Virus record (IMG/VR): IMGVR_UViG_3300018910_000019
Location: 1 to 51,777 of that record
Reading direction: 5' to 3' (one strand)
DNA length: 51,777 nt
Source: a virus
Part shown: positions 38,242 to 45,585 of the stretch, piece by piece
How the letters are laid out: every line of letters starts with the position of its first letter
How positions within the stretch are numbered: the first letter of the stretch is position 1
The notes under the pieces: generated by a model
Told to the model about the DNA's origin: nothing
Database searches by the model: none
Seen by the model: the letters and a program-made list of their open reading frames with translations, nothing else
Position numbers and translations under genes: made by a program

Positions 38242-38783
38242 CGACCACACCCCTACCCGGCGACTTCGCCCTGGCCCGCGTTCACGGGCTCACGGGCGCC
38301 TTCATCCGCTCCGGCCAACGCCTCATAGGAGACGGCGCTCCCGTCCAGCACGCCTACGTGTACGCAGGGGGCGGCTTCGTCGTTCAGGCCATGCCTGGCG
38401 GGGCGGAGCTGATACCTCTGGAGGACGCGGCAGAGCCGGTTGTGTGGTCGACGGGGAAGATCCCGGTAACCGACGAGCAGCGCATGCGGATCTGCTACGA
38501 GGCGCGCGAACTCGTCGGGACGCCGTATTCCTTCCTCGACTACGCCTCCATCGCGCTCGCGTACTACAGGATCCGCCCCCGCTGGGTACGGGACTACGTG
38601 GCGTCGACGGGACACATGATCTGCTCTCAGCTCGTCGACGAGGTGTACCGGCGGTCGGGTGTCGACCTGTTCCCCGACGGCCGCATCCCGGGGGACGTGA
38701 CACCTGGGGATCTGTGGTGGCTGCTGAACACGAAGCGTGTGTCATCGACGGACCAAGACCTGTGGAGGCTGGCTCATGGCTGA
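38238..38783 (+). CDS. Permuted papain-like amidase/peptidase (YiiX/C92-like)
   Basis: 181 aa from GTG 38238. GDFALARVHGLTGAFIRSGQ, then VQHAYVYAGGGFVVQAMPGG (candidate catalytic His in QHAYVY, near residue 36) and GHMICSQLVDEVYRRSG (Cys near 135). His before Cys is the permuted NlpC/P60 order of YiiX-type C92 enzymes. Substrate unknown: a lipid, amide or peptide bond. No signal peptide. Unusual inside a replication-region operon. Confidence 0.75.
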   Translation: MTTTPLPGDFALARVHGLTGAFIRSGQRLIGDGAPVQHAYVYAGGGFVVQAMPGGAELIPLEDAAEPVVWSTGKIPVTDEQRMRICYEARELVGTPYSFLDYASIALAYYRIRPRWVRDYVASTGHMICSQLVDEVYRRSGVDLFPDGRIPGDVTPGDLWWLLNTKRVSSTDQDLWRLAHG

Positions 38784-39438
38784 GCAATGCTTGACACCCG
38801 ACTACGACGAGGGTCCGTGTCACTGCGACTACTGCGACCCGGGACGTCTGCGAGACGACCGCATCGAGACGTACTACCAGGGGTGGGGCGCCCGTGAGAT
38901 GGCGGAGCGCATCGTCGAGCTGGAGGACGAGATCGGCGCGGACGTCGACGGACTCTCCACCGGCATGCACGCCGACGTGGCAGAGGCGTGGGCGGAGATC
39001 GAACGCCTTCGTGACGGTCGCCGGGCACTGTGGGCCCTTGTCCGAAGCGGACTCCGGGGCCGGTGGGAAGCCCGTCAGGCCGCTCGTCGCTACCGCCTCG
39101 CCTGGAAGTCCGCTCGGCGTCGGGCCTTCCTAGCGGGGCTTCGGATTGAACTGGCGGAGCGGTCGCGGGAACGGCGTACCGCGTGTCTTGTGCGCGCAGT
39201 TGAGCACGCGAACACACACCGACGTCAGCGCGACCGCTACCGCCTCGCCTGGCTCTCCGCCCGTCGGCGTGCCGCGGACGAGGCCAACTTCGGCATGGAG
39301 GCGCTGGAGCTGAGGGACGCGGAGATCCGACGCCTCCGTGCCACGCTCGACGCCGCTCGTGGCGCGACCGCTCCGCGCCTGGAGTTCGTCGGCACGGCGG
39401 ACGAGGGGGATGCGCTGTACCGGCTTGCGGCCAAGTAG
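38776..39438 (+). CDS. Arg-rich coiled-coil protein with internal repeat
   Basis: 220 aa from ATG 38776. A Cys cluster (CHCDYCDPG, 15-23), a helix EMAERIVELEDEIG, then two copies of RYRLAW(K/L)SARRRA about 60 residues apart and a final coiled coil (ELRDAEIRRLRATLDAARG). Strongly basic middle suggests nucleic-acid binding. Its stop codon overlaps an operator-like site, so it ends the transcription unit. Confidence 0.65.
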   Translation: MAEQCLTPDYDEGPCHCDYCDPGRLRDDRIETYYQGWGAREMAERIVELEDEIGADVDGLSTGMHADVAEAWAEIERLRDGRRALWALVRSGLRGRWEARQAARRYRLAWKSARRRAFLAGLRIELAERSRERRTACLVRAVEHANTHRRQRDRYRLAWLSARRRAADEANFGMEALELRDAEIRRLRATLDAARGATAPRLEFVGTADEGDALYRLAAK

Positions 39439-39455
39439 CGCTAAACGTTTCACGC
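39438..39455 (+). promoter_or_regulatory. Operator-like 18-bp dyad, copy 4
   Basis: GCGCTAAACGTTTCACGC, identical over 21 bp to the site at 16984. It starts at the last base of the upstream stop codon and ends 6 bp before promoter element C. Confidence 0.7.
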
Positions 39456-39461
39456 TTCAGC

Positions 39462-39498
39462 GTCACATCCCGCCGCCGTTCCCCCATAACCAATGTGT
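39462..39498 (+). promoter_or_regulatory. Conserved phage early promoter-like element, copy C
   Basis: GTCACA, 11 nt, TTCCCCCATAACCAATGTGT. It ends 60 bp before the gp3-like start and is directly preceded by an operator-like dyad, so this promoter could be repressor-controlled. Confidence 0.75.
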
Positions 39499-39558
39499 AA
39501 GGCCGGACGCACCGGCCGCACACCGACACGCACACACCCTGACGAAAGGCACTCACAC

Positions 39559-40335
39559 ATGGCCAACAACCTCAAGAACATCTGGGACGCCGACCCCGAC
39601 GCCGCTCCGAAGGAAGCCCCGTCCTACGCTGACGACATCGTCGGTCGCTTCCGCTCCGGCCGCCTCGTCAAGTCGGGCCGGACGGAGACGCCGGAGTCGC
39701 TGAACGAGTGGCGCGTCACCACGGGTGACCCGACCGTCGCGAAGAAGGTTGCGGAGCTTCTGGGCGGAGAGCCGGAGAGCTGGGAGACGGACCGCGAGGA
39801 CAACATCGAGATCCTGACGTCCTCCCGGACGGTTCAGATCATCATCGAGCCGGACGGCGTCGACGCCTCGTTCAAGCAGTTCATGCCGGGCGCCGGTCTG
39901 ATCCACCACTGCGACGGTTTCCACTACCTGTCGCCGGACGAGGACAAGGGTAAGAAGTGCCCTTGCCCTTCGCTGATCGCGGAGCGCAAGCTCCAGGCGA
40001 CGCAGATGCGCGGCCCGAAGCCGTCCGTCGACGTGACGTTCCGCATGGCGGACGCGCCGGATCTCGGGAAGTTCAGGTTCAACAGCGGTAGTTGGAAGCT
40101 GGTCGAAGCACTCGGCCCGCTGTTCGCCGACCTCGACCGCTACGGCAACGCGGGCGACGAGGAGAACGGCGTCGAGGGCGCTCCGGTCCGGGCGTCGCTG
40201 ACGATCGAGAACGTGAGCTACGTCCCGAAGAAGGGGCCGCGCGCCGGTCAGACGGTCAGCTACAACAAGCCGGTCATCAAGGTCTTCGGTGCCTACGAGG
40301 CCGCGGAGGACGTCGACGTGGCCAAGGCTGCGTAA
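39559..40335 (+). CDS. Recombination directionality factor, phiC31 gp3-like
   Basis: 258 aa, ATG 39559. GRFRSGRLV, LNEWRVTTGDPTVAKKVAELLGG, WETDREDNIEIL, HHCDGFHYL, CPCPSLIAERKLQA and FRFNSGSWKL follow in the order I remember for gp3-like RDFs (phiC31, phiBT1). Such proteins bind the serine integrase and switch it to attL x attR excision. The cysteines (C in HHCDG, C-P-C-P) probably bind zinc. Unlinked to int, as in phiC31, and under an early promoter, which would favour excision upon induction. Confidence 0.8.
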   Translation: MANNLKNIWDADPDAAPKEAPSYADDIVGRFRSGRLVKSGRTETPESLNEWRVTTGDPTVAKKVAELLGGEPESWETDREDNIEILTSSRTVQIIIEPDGVDASFKQFMPGAGLIHHCDGFHYLSPDEDKGKKCPCPSLIAERKLQATQMRGPKPSVDVTFRMADAPDLGKFRFNSGSWKLVEALGPLFADLDRYGNAGDEENGVEGAPVRASLTIENVSYVPKKGPRAGQTVSYNKPVIKVFGAYEAAEDVDVAKAA

Positions 40336-40359
40336 GGCACGCGCGTTCAGCGCTCAGTA

Positions 40360-40402
40360 AGACGCCCGCTCCCAATGATTCCGGCACTGGGAGCGGGCGT
40401 CT
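40360..40402 (+). terminator. Very strong hairpin after the gp3-like gene
   Basis: Perfect 15-bp stem AGACGCCCGCTCCCA/TGGGAGCGGGCGTCT, 13-nt loop. No T tract, but the stability suggests a terminator or an mRNA 3' end barrier. Confidence 0.82.
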
Positions 40403-40439
40403 CTCACGATTCTACGCACACTGAGGAGAGAGATGCCCC

Positions 40440-41523
40440 ATGCCGATTCTGGAACTCTGCGCCGGTTACGGCGGACTCGGAATCGCGGTTGAAGCCCTGA
40501 CGGGCGACAAGGTCACAGTCGTTGCGGAAGTCCACGGCGCCGCCTGCAAGGTCATGGCGCACCGATTCCCCGACGCCCCGAACATCGGCGACGTGCGCTA
40601 CCAGAACTGGGGCGCGCTGCTCGATGAGGACATCGACACCATCACGGCGGGCTTCCCCTGCCAGGACATTTCCAACGCCGGTCGACGGGAGGGAATCAAG
40701 GGTGAGCGCTCCGGCATCTGGTTCAACATCGCCGAAGGCATACGGGTTCTTCGACCGCGACACGTCTACCTGGAGAACGTGGGAGCACTCCGAAATCGGG
40801 GGCTCGACGCGGTTCTCACATCGCTTCACGAGATCGGGTATGACGCGGCGTGGACATCTATCAGAGCTTCCGACATCGGGGCTCCGCACCATCGCGACCG
40901 CTGGTTCTGCGTCGCGACACCTTCCGACGGTAACTGAGGCGGACGCGCGGCGCGGTCCGGACTTCGCCAAGAGGGACCGCGAAGGATCCGGCGGTGACGA
41001 CCTCGTCACCGCTCTGGCCCGCCTCTTCCCGCGGGAGAAGGCGGAGAAGCTGTTCAAGACGCCGACAGCGAACCTGGCGTCGAACGGCTCCGCGCAGCAC
41101 CCCGACAAACGCAAGGCCGGCGGTCACGGTCCGACGCTGGAGGACGAGGTTGTGTTCCTCCTTAACGTCGACCCCGACGACGTGGCGGACGACGGCCCGC
41201 ACACTCCGGCGGAGTGGTGGGGTGAGTTCGCCAAGTGCGTATACCGGTGGGAAGTCTTCATGGGGCGACAGGCCCCCGTACCGCTCATGCGCGGGCCGCG
41301 GGGCGGACTGAAGCTCGCGCCGAAGTTCGCGGAGTGGATGATGGGCCTCCCGGACGGGTGGGTCACCGACGTCCCTGGGCTCACACGTGAGGAGCAGATC
41401 GGCCGTATCGGTAACGGCGTCTGCCCCCAGCAAGCATACGAAGCCTTCCGCTTCCTGAAGGAGCGGCTACGCGAGTCATTCACGGAAGAGCACACAGAGG
41501 AGAGCAGTAGTGGCGACAGCTGA
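40440..41523 (+). pseudogene. C5 cytosine DNA methyltransferase split by a 1-nt frameshift
   Basis: The first frame (40440-40937) has motif I ELCAGYGGLG (5-14), the catalytic GFPCQ (C74), ENV near 118 and PHHRDRWFCVAT. It stops after PSDGN. The +1 frame continues as LPTVTEADARR and ends with the motif X GNGVCPQQA, stopping at 41523. Removing one C of the CC at 40920-40921 joins them perfectly (VAT-LPTVTE), about 360 aa. So a one-base insertion disrupts an otherwise intact enzyme; programmed +1 shifting or a sequencing error are alternatives. An intact form would methylate DNA against host restriction. Confidence 0.8.
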
Positions 41524-41779
41524 AAAGATCACCGTGGAACGCGTGGTCACGGAAGAGGGCTTCGTCCTGAAGCTCACCGTCGACGAGGCGGAGACTCTGG
41601 TCACCGTTCTGTCCCGCGTCGGTGGGAACCCGATCTTCAGCCCGCGTGGCAAGACGGAGGGCGTCCTTAGCGCGCTCATCGAGGCCGGTGCACCGAACTA
41701 CTGGCCGAACAAACCGGGCCGGCCGTCGGGCCTTGCCGAGGGAACCGTCCAGTTCCGCGACTACCCCGAGGAGGCCTGA
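41510..41779 (+). CDS. Small hypothetical protein
   Basis: 89 aa from GTG 41510 (GAGGAGAG upstream), overlapping the methyltransferase end by 14 nt. VVTEEGFVLKLTVDEAETLVTVLSRVGGN, a beta hairpin and helix, then GTVQFRDYPEEA. No family recognised. Confidence 0.62.
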   Translation: MATAEKITVERVVTEEGFVLKLTVDEAETLVTVLSRVGGNPIFSPRGKTEGVLSALIEAGAPNYWPNKPGRPSGLAEGTVQFRDYPEEA

Positions 41780-41780
41780 C

Positions 41781-42059
41781 ATGGGCAAGGCCCGACTCAC
41801 CGACTTCACCGGAGCCGAGATCCGCCCCGGCGTCGTCATCGCGTACCCGACCCGTCAGGGCAACGTCGTCCGCAACTCGGAGGGCGTCGTCCTGGAAACC
41901 CTGAGCGACCGCTCCACGGGCCGGGTCGTCCCGATGCTGAAGGTCCGCCCGACGGGCCGCGACTCGGGGTTCATCGCGCGTAAGACACTCGCGGTCCAGA
42001 AGGTCAGCGCGGAGCACGTCGTTGTTATCGCGGACACGAACAAGGGGGGGAGCAAGTGA
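41781..42059 (+). CDS. Small SH3-like hypothetical protein
   Basis: 92 aa from ATG 41781. TDFTGAEIRPGVVIAYPTRQGNVVRNSEGVVLE: a small beta-barrel pattern (IRPGxxIAYxxRxG) seen in phage proteins that wrap nucleic acid or partners. Basic, pI high. Function unknown; GTGA overlap with the next gene. Confidence 0.62.
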   Translation: MGKARLTDFTGAEIRPGVVIAYPTRQGNVVRNSEGVVLETLSDRSTGRVVPMLKVRPTGRDSGFIARKTLAVQKVSAEHVVVIADTNKGGSK

Positions 42060-42802
42060 CGGAGACGTTCAAGGTAGGGCAGAAGGTCCGGCACACCCAC
42101 TACGGCGACGGCATCGTCACCTACGGCCCTTACAAGAGCACCTTCGGGGAGGACGCCTACCTCGTGCGGAGGGAGGACGGCATTGAGAAGACGTGGTTCG
42201 GGCGTTTCATCTCCGCTCTCCCGGAGCCCTCGAAGTTCGCCGTCGGTGACAAGGTGGCCGTCCACGGTCGCCCGGAGGGAACCCTCGTCGCCGGCCCCTT
42301 CACGGGGCACTTCGACGACGTGACGTTCTGGGTGGTCGAGCACAACGATGGCGGACACACGACTCCGACGGAGCACGTCCTGAGCAAGGTCGCCGACCCC
42401 AAACCTGAGCCCATCAAGATCGGTGACCGGGTGCGGGTGGTGTACGCGAAGTACGCGAAGTACGCGGAGGAGGCGCACGGCAAGCTCGCGACCGTCCAGT
42501 CAGTGACGGACGGATGGACACCTAGCACAGGCGAGCACCACCCCTACACGCTGCGCGTCGACGGCCTGTCAGGTACGTACTGGGCGCGCGACGTCGAGCG
42601 CGTCACCGACGAGGACGTCTACGAGTACGACGGCGTGATCTACGACCTGTCGGCGAAGTACCAGGACCGTGACGGCGACGTGTGGCACTTCGCACGGTTC
42701 GGAGACAAGGTCGTCGGCCTGATCGGCAGCAAGCCGCAGAACGAGGACGACGGCGACCCCTTCACCTTCGCCGCCAACTACGGCCCCCTGACCCGCATCT
42801 GA
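42056..42802 (+). CDS. Multi-barrel protein, phiSA1p31-related
   Basis: 248 aa from GTG 42056. Three SH3/KOW-like segments: KVGQKVRHTHYGDGIVTYGP, KFAVGDKVAVHGRPEGTLV and KIGDRVRVVYAKYAKY. A C-terminal YDLSAKYQDRDGDVWHFA part resembles the family annotated as phiSA1p31-related in Streptomyces (from memory). Probably a binding platform; no catalytic residues. Ends at a terminator. Confidence 0.65.
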   Translation: MTETFKVGQKVRHTHYGDGIVTYGPYKSTFGEDAYLVRREDGIEKTWFGRFISALPEPSKFAVGDKVAVHGRPEGTLVAGPFTGHFDDVTFWVVEHNDGGHTTPTEHVLSKVADPKPEPIKIGDRVRVVYAKYAKYAEEAHGKLATVQSVTDGWTPSTGEHHPYTLRVDGLSGTYWARDVERVTDEDVYEYDGVIYDLSAKYQDRDGDVWHFARFGDKVVGLIGSKPQNEDDGDPFTFAANYGPLTRI

Positions 42803-42809
42803 CCAACCC

Positions 42810-42858
42810 CCTAGCCCCCGGTGACTTCGGTCCCGGGGGCTTTGGGCGTAGGAGCACA
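42810..42858 (+). repeat. Terminator-plus-leader cassette, copy 2
   Basis: Nearly identical to 34775-34824: the CCTAGCCCCCGG stem, CTTCGG in the loop, CCGGGGGCTTT, and the GGCGTAGGAGCACA leader. The conserved leader is followed by the ribosome site GAGAGGAGAG. Confidence 0.8.
42813..42843 (+). terminator. Intrinsic terminator in cassette copy 2
   Basis: AGCCCCCGG/CCGGGGGCT with TTCGG in the loop and TTT tail; 10 bp after the upstream stop. Confidence 0.85.
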
Positions 42859-42877
42859 CCCCGAGAGGAGAGAACAC

Positions 42878-43048
42878 ATGGCGAAGGTGATCGCGAACAG
42901 CGGCGTGACGGTGGAGCTGAGTGGGCGGGAGGTGGCGTTGATCCGTCAGGCACTCCGCTACTCCGTGAGCGCGAATACGGACTGGTTCGACACGGAGGAC
43001 GAGGAGGCTCGGGAAATCCTCCGAGCGCTGCCGGGTGACAACGAGTGA
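42878..43048 (+). CDS. Small hypothetical protein
   Basis: 56 aa from ATG 42878 (GAGAGGAGAG upstream). VIANSGVTVELSGREVALIRQALRYSVSANTDWFDTEDEEAREIL, a beta hairpin and two helices. First gene after the cassette; no family recognised. Confidence 0.65.
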   Translation: MAKVIANSGVTVELSGREVALIRQALRYSVSANTDWFDTEDEEAREILRALPGDNE

Positions 43049-43239
43049 GCGCCCTCCACGTCATCGACGACGCCAACGCCCCCGCGCTGGGCGACATCCG
43101 TGCGGCCGGCGACGGCGACCTGATCTACATCCGCCCCGCAGCGACGACGCGGAAGGACTTCCCGAAGTACTGGGAGGCCGCGGGGGTGGCGCTGGCGAAG
43201 GGCGCGCAGGTGGTTGTGATGCGACGAGAGGAGAACTGA
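43045..43239 (+). CDS. Small hypothetical protein
   Basis: 64 aa from GTG 43045 (GTGA overlap). LHVIDDANAPALGDIRAAGDGDLIYIRPAATTRKDFPKYWEAAG; alpha/beta. No family recognised. Coupled to the next gene by TGATG. Confidence 0.62.
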   Translation: MSALHVIDDANAPALGDIRAAGDGDLIYIRPAATTRKDFPKYWEAAGVALAKGAQVVVMRREEN

Positions 43240-43595
43240 TGGCGACGGACGGCAGCCTGAACGACCTCGAACAGTGGAGGTCCATCGTCAAGTACCAGAC
43301 CCGAAAGCGGAACCCTGACCACACGTGGGAGAACCGGCACGAGGTCGCCGCCTACCTCGACGAGTGGAGCGAAGAGGTACACACCGATACCCGCGGCCCG
43401 TATCAGTCCGCGGAGAACGCGCGACGCCAGGCGAGTCGGGACGCGAAGGAGCGCGAGAGCCGGGGTTGGGGATGGCGCCATCCCGGGGATAGTGTCGACA
43501 CGGCCCGCGTCCTCCGTGTGGCCATTGAGAGGACCACGCTGGCGTGGGAAGAGGTTGACGTCCGCGACCCCGACACGGGGAAGTGGGGTGGCTGA
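43239..43595 (+). CDS. Charged hypothetical protein
   Basis: 118 aa from ATG 43239. Highly charged: SIVKYQTRKRNPDHTWENRHEVAAYLDEWSEEVH, ENARRQASRDAKERESRGWGWRHPG. Possibly binds nucleic acid; unknown. Coupled on both sides. Confidence 0.62.
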   Translation: MATDGSLNDLEQWRSIVKYQTRKRNPDHTWENRHEVAAYLDEWSEEVHTDTRGPYQSAENARRQASRDAKERESRGWGWRHPGDSVDTARVLRVAIERTTLAWEEVDVRDPDTGKWGG

Positions 43596-43807
43596 TGGCG
43601 CGCCAGATGGTCGGGGACGGCGATGACGTCTACCGGCTCCGCGTGGAGCTGCGCAGCCCCGATTACAAGGGGGAGACCGTTCACTTCTTCGGCCCGTTCA
43701 ACAGCATCGGCGCGGCCCGTGCTCGCCGAACGGTGTACCAGAAGGCGGTATGGGTCAAGTCGGCGCAAATCCAGAGCGCGCATACGGTCTGGAGCGACGT
43801 TCAGTGA
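43595..43807 (+). CDS. Small beta-rich hypothetical protein
   Basis: 70 aa from ATG 43595. VYRLRVELRSPDYKGETVHFFGPFNSIGAARARRTVYQKAV: beta strands then a helix. Resembles the small phage proteins that precede it in style, not a known family. TGATG overlap upstream. Confidence 0.62.
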   Translation: MARQMVGDGDDVYRLRVELRSPDYKGETVHFFGPFNSIGAARARRTVYQKAVWVKSAQIQSAHTVWSDVQ

Positions 43808-43935
43808 TCCGCGAACCCAACACCGTCATCATCCACGCCCTCCCCGACGCGGAGCCTGTGGAGTTCGACTGGTCACCGTGCGTCTATGCCTCATGGATCA
43901 CGCCGGATCTGATGAGGGAGACGGAGGACAGATGA
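43804..43935 (+). CDS. 43-residue hypothetical protein
   Basis: From GTG 43804 (GTGA overlap). MIREPNTVIIHALPDAEPVEFDWSPCVYASWITPDLM; no recognised family. Start and stop coupling with both neighbours support it as a gene despite the small size. Confidence 0.55.
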   Translation: MIREPNTVIIHALPDAEPVEFDWSPCVYASWITPDLMRETEDR

Positions 43936-44192
43936 GCAACATGGAGGCGCAGTGCGCCCCGCACGTGGCGAAGCTGAAGGCTGAGCCGTTCGCGACGATC
44001 ATCCCGGATCGTCGGCCCCCGGTTAAGTGTCACGCTGGGGTCGGCCTAGCGAAGTTGGCCGTCGCCTACCAGACGTGGGGAGGTGCGCGCGGAGGCGAGA
44101 TCTACGAGCGCACCGCCGACGGATGGTCGCTGCTGTACCGCGTCGAAGCGGGAACGCCGGCGGAGGAACTGCCGTGGAGGGGGAGCCAGTGA
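43932..44192 (+). CDS. Small hypothetical protein
   Basis: 86 aa from ATG 43932. EAQCAPHVAKLKAEPFATIIPDRRPPVKCHAGVGLAKLAVAYQTWGG; includes C..H and C-H pairs that could bind metal. Then beta strands. Unknown function. Confidence 0.62.
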   Translation: MSNMEAQCAPHVAKLKAEPFATIIPDRRPPVKCHAGVGLAKLAVAYQTWGGARGGEIYERTADGWSLLYRVEAGTPAEELPWRGSQ

Positions 44193-44392
44193 GCCGTATC
44201 AACGTCCATCGAGTGCCGACGGAGACGCGTCACGGGGACCGTGAGGAGACTGTCCTCCAGCCGATCCACGAGGGCACTGAGATATCCAGCCTGCGGGAAG
44301 GCGAAGAACTGAGGGCCGCCGCCAAGATCATCACTTATCTCGACGCCCTCGACAACGGCGAAGCACTCGTGATCACACGGGAGATCTGGTGA
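44189..44392 (+). CDS. Small hypothetical protein
   Basis: 67 aa from GTG 44189 (GTGA overlap). INVHRVPTETRHGDREETVLQPIHEGTEISSLREGEELRAAAKIITYLDALDNG: a basic start and a helical end. Last of a run of coupled genes, unless the membrane peptide at 44397 follows. Confidence 0.6.
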   Translation: MSRINVHRVPTETRHGDREETVLQPIHEGTEISSLREGEELRAAAKIITYLDALDNGEALVITREIW

Positions 44393-44396
44393 CGTC

Positions 44397-44501
44397 GTGC
44401 AGCAACTCTTGACGGCGCTCACGCTCATCCCCGCCCTCGTCGCACTCGGCTCCATGGTCTTTGGCCTCGTGTGGTGGGGCCTTAGCCGGGGTCGCGCGTA
44501 G
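44397..44501 (+). CDS. 34-residue single-span membrane peptide
   Basis: GTG 44397 to TAG 44501: MQQLLTALTLIPALVALGSM then VFGLVWWGLSRGRA, one membrane helix with a basic end, as in very small phage membrane proteins. The ribosome site is weak (GGAG 14 nt upstream), so translation may depend on coupling with the upstream stop 5 nt away. Confidence 0.45.
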   Translation: MQQLLTALTLIPALVALGSMVFGLVWWGLSRGRA

Positions 44502-44624
44502 TCCATTAAACGAACCTCTGGCCATGAGGCGACGGATCCGCCACACGACGTAACCCGAAAACCTGTTCAATCGTTGTCTAATGCATATGCCACCTCCCAC
44601 ACGGTGCGCACGAAGGGCAGCGAC
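44502..44624. other. Intergenic gap with possible start signals
   Basis: 123 bp of lower GC (TTAAACGAACC, GTTGTCTAATGCATATGCC). A promoter for the resolvase unit could lie here, but no clear -35/-10 pair or copy of the conserved early element is seen. Confidence 0.4.
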
Positions 44625-44810
44625 ATGAACGACGGGGACCGGGAGCCGGTGCGGTGCGGCGAGAAGACGGCGCCGAAGGGCTGTCTGACATACGGCGATC
44701 AGTCCTGGGTGGTCCAGTCGGAGCCGGAGGTCATCGAGGAGGACGAGGGCTCGCAACTCCTGGAGGTGTGGGTCACGAAGGAAGGTGAAGACGGCGGCAA
44801 ATCCAGCTAA
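44625..44810 (+). CDS. Small acidic hypothetical protein
   Basis: 61 aa from ATG 44625 (GAAGGG upstream). DREPVRCGEKTAPKGCLTYGDQSWVVQSEPEVIEEDEGSQ: two Cys, then an acidic stretch. The 3' end overlaps the resolvase start by 26 bp. Function unknown. Confidence 0.58.
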   Translation: MNDGDREPVRCGEKTAPKGCLTYGDQSWVVQSEPEVIEEDEGSQLLEVWVTKEGEDGGKSS

Positions 44811-45201
44811 GGCAAAGGGCACCGCGTGGGAAACCGCGTGGGTCAACTACATACGAGAGCACCACAACCCGGGCGCCCATCGCAACGTGCAGATGGGCGC
44901 TCGTGACATTGGTGACGTCAGCGGCTATTACCTCCACGCCGCGGAGCTGAAGGCGGAGAAGACGATCACGCTCTCCGACTACATCGCGCAGGCCAACCGG
45001 GAGCGGGTCCACGCCGGCGAGCCGTTCGCGTGCGCGGTCGTCAAGCGGCGGATGAAGGGTGTCAAGGACGGCTACGTCGTGCGCGACGTGGAGACGGACT
45101 GCCGCCTCATGAACCGGCTCCGGGACATGGAGGCGGCGCTCCAGGCGGAGAACTCCGAACTCTACGAAGCGCTCGACAAGCAGCACAGGGAGGCAGCGTG
45201 A
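44785..45201 (+). CDS. Hjc-like PD-(D/E)XK resolvase/nuclease
   Basis: 138 aa from GTG 44785. GTAWETAWVNYIREH (E16), RNVQMGARDIGDVSGYYLHAAELKAEK (D41/D44, E54, K56) and a C-terminal helix. This is the E...D...ExK pattern of archaeal-type Holliday junction resolvases (Hjc), also found in actinophages. Likely resolves replication or recombination junctions before packaging. Coupled to the next gene by GTGA. Confidence 0.78.
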   Translation: MKTAANPAKAKGTAWETAWVNYIREHHNPGAHRNVQMGARDIGDVSGYYLHAAELKAEKTITLSDYIAQANRERVHAGEPFACAVVKRRMKGVKDGYVVRDVETDCRLMNRLRDMEAALQAENSELYEALDKQHREAA

Positions 45202-45491
45202 GTACGGAGGAGTTCCATGCCGTCGGCGGTGTGCGGTACCTGTGCCACGAGGATGACCACTACTGCCCGCAGGGAGGCAGCGTGAAGAAGCGCAAGGCAC
45301 TCATCGAGTTCTCAGGCACGCTCACCGTCTACGAGGATGGTGACGAGTACGAGGGCGGGTCGCTGTCCGAGAGCGACGCTCAGGGCTGGCTCTGGCACGC
45401 CTTGGCGCGTGGGGACAAGCACGCTGGTAACTACCTGACGTCGGGCGGCGTCACGTCGATCTCCTACGAGGACTACGACGAGGACGAGTAG
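45198..45491 (+). CDS. Small hypothetical protein with two start sites
   Basis: 97 aa from GTG 45198. CHEDDHYCPQGG, then FSGTLTVYEDGDEYEGGSLSESDAQGWLWHAL. The leader AGGGAGGCAGCGTG occurs before GTG 45198 and again before the in-frame GTG 45282, so two products (97 and 69 aa) are possible. Unknown function. Its stop overlaps an operator-like dyad. Confidence 0.62.
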   Translation: MSTEEFHAVGGVRYLCHEDDHYCPQGGSVKKRKALIEFSGTLTVYEDGDEYEGGSLSESDAQGWLWHALARGDKHAGNYLTSGGVTSISYEDYDEDE

Positions 45492-45508
45492 CGCGAAACG
45501 TTTAGCGG
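45491..45508 (-). promoter_or_regulatory. Operator-like 18-bp dyad, copy 5
   Basis: GCGCGAAACGTTTAGCGG; the complement CCGCTAAACGTTTCGCGC differs at two places from copies 2 and 4. It starts on the last base of a stop codon, as copy 4 does, and precedes a terminator. Confidence 0.6.
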
Positions 45509-45532
45509 ACCAGCGCCGCTAACCACTCACAC

Positions 45533-45558
45533 AAGGGGCGTCCTTCGGGGCGCCCCTT
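45533..45558 (+). terminator. Terminator hairpin
   Basis: AAGGGGCG/CGCCCCTT, 8-bp stem and 10-nt loop. It separates the resolvase unit from the primase unit. Confidence 0.75.
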
Positions 45559-45585
45559 CCGCATGCACGACGAGGGAGAGGGCGA

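Noticed and set aside
40440-41523. Two independent genes instead of a split methyltransferase
   Set aside because: The methyltransferase motifs are shared between the frames and join exactly after removing one base; the second frame has no ribosome-site-supported start near the junction.
44574-44624. TTG start 17 codons upstream of the gene at 44625
   Set aside because: No ribosome site there, while ATG 44625 has GAAGGG at a good distance.
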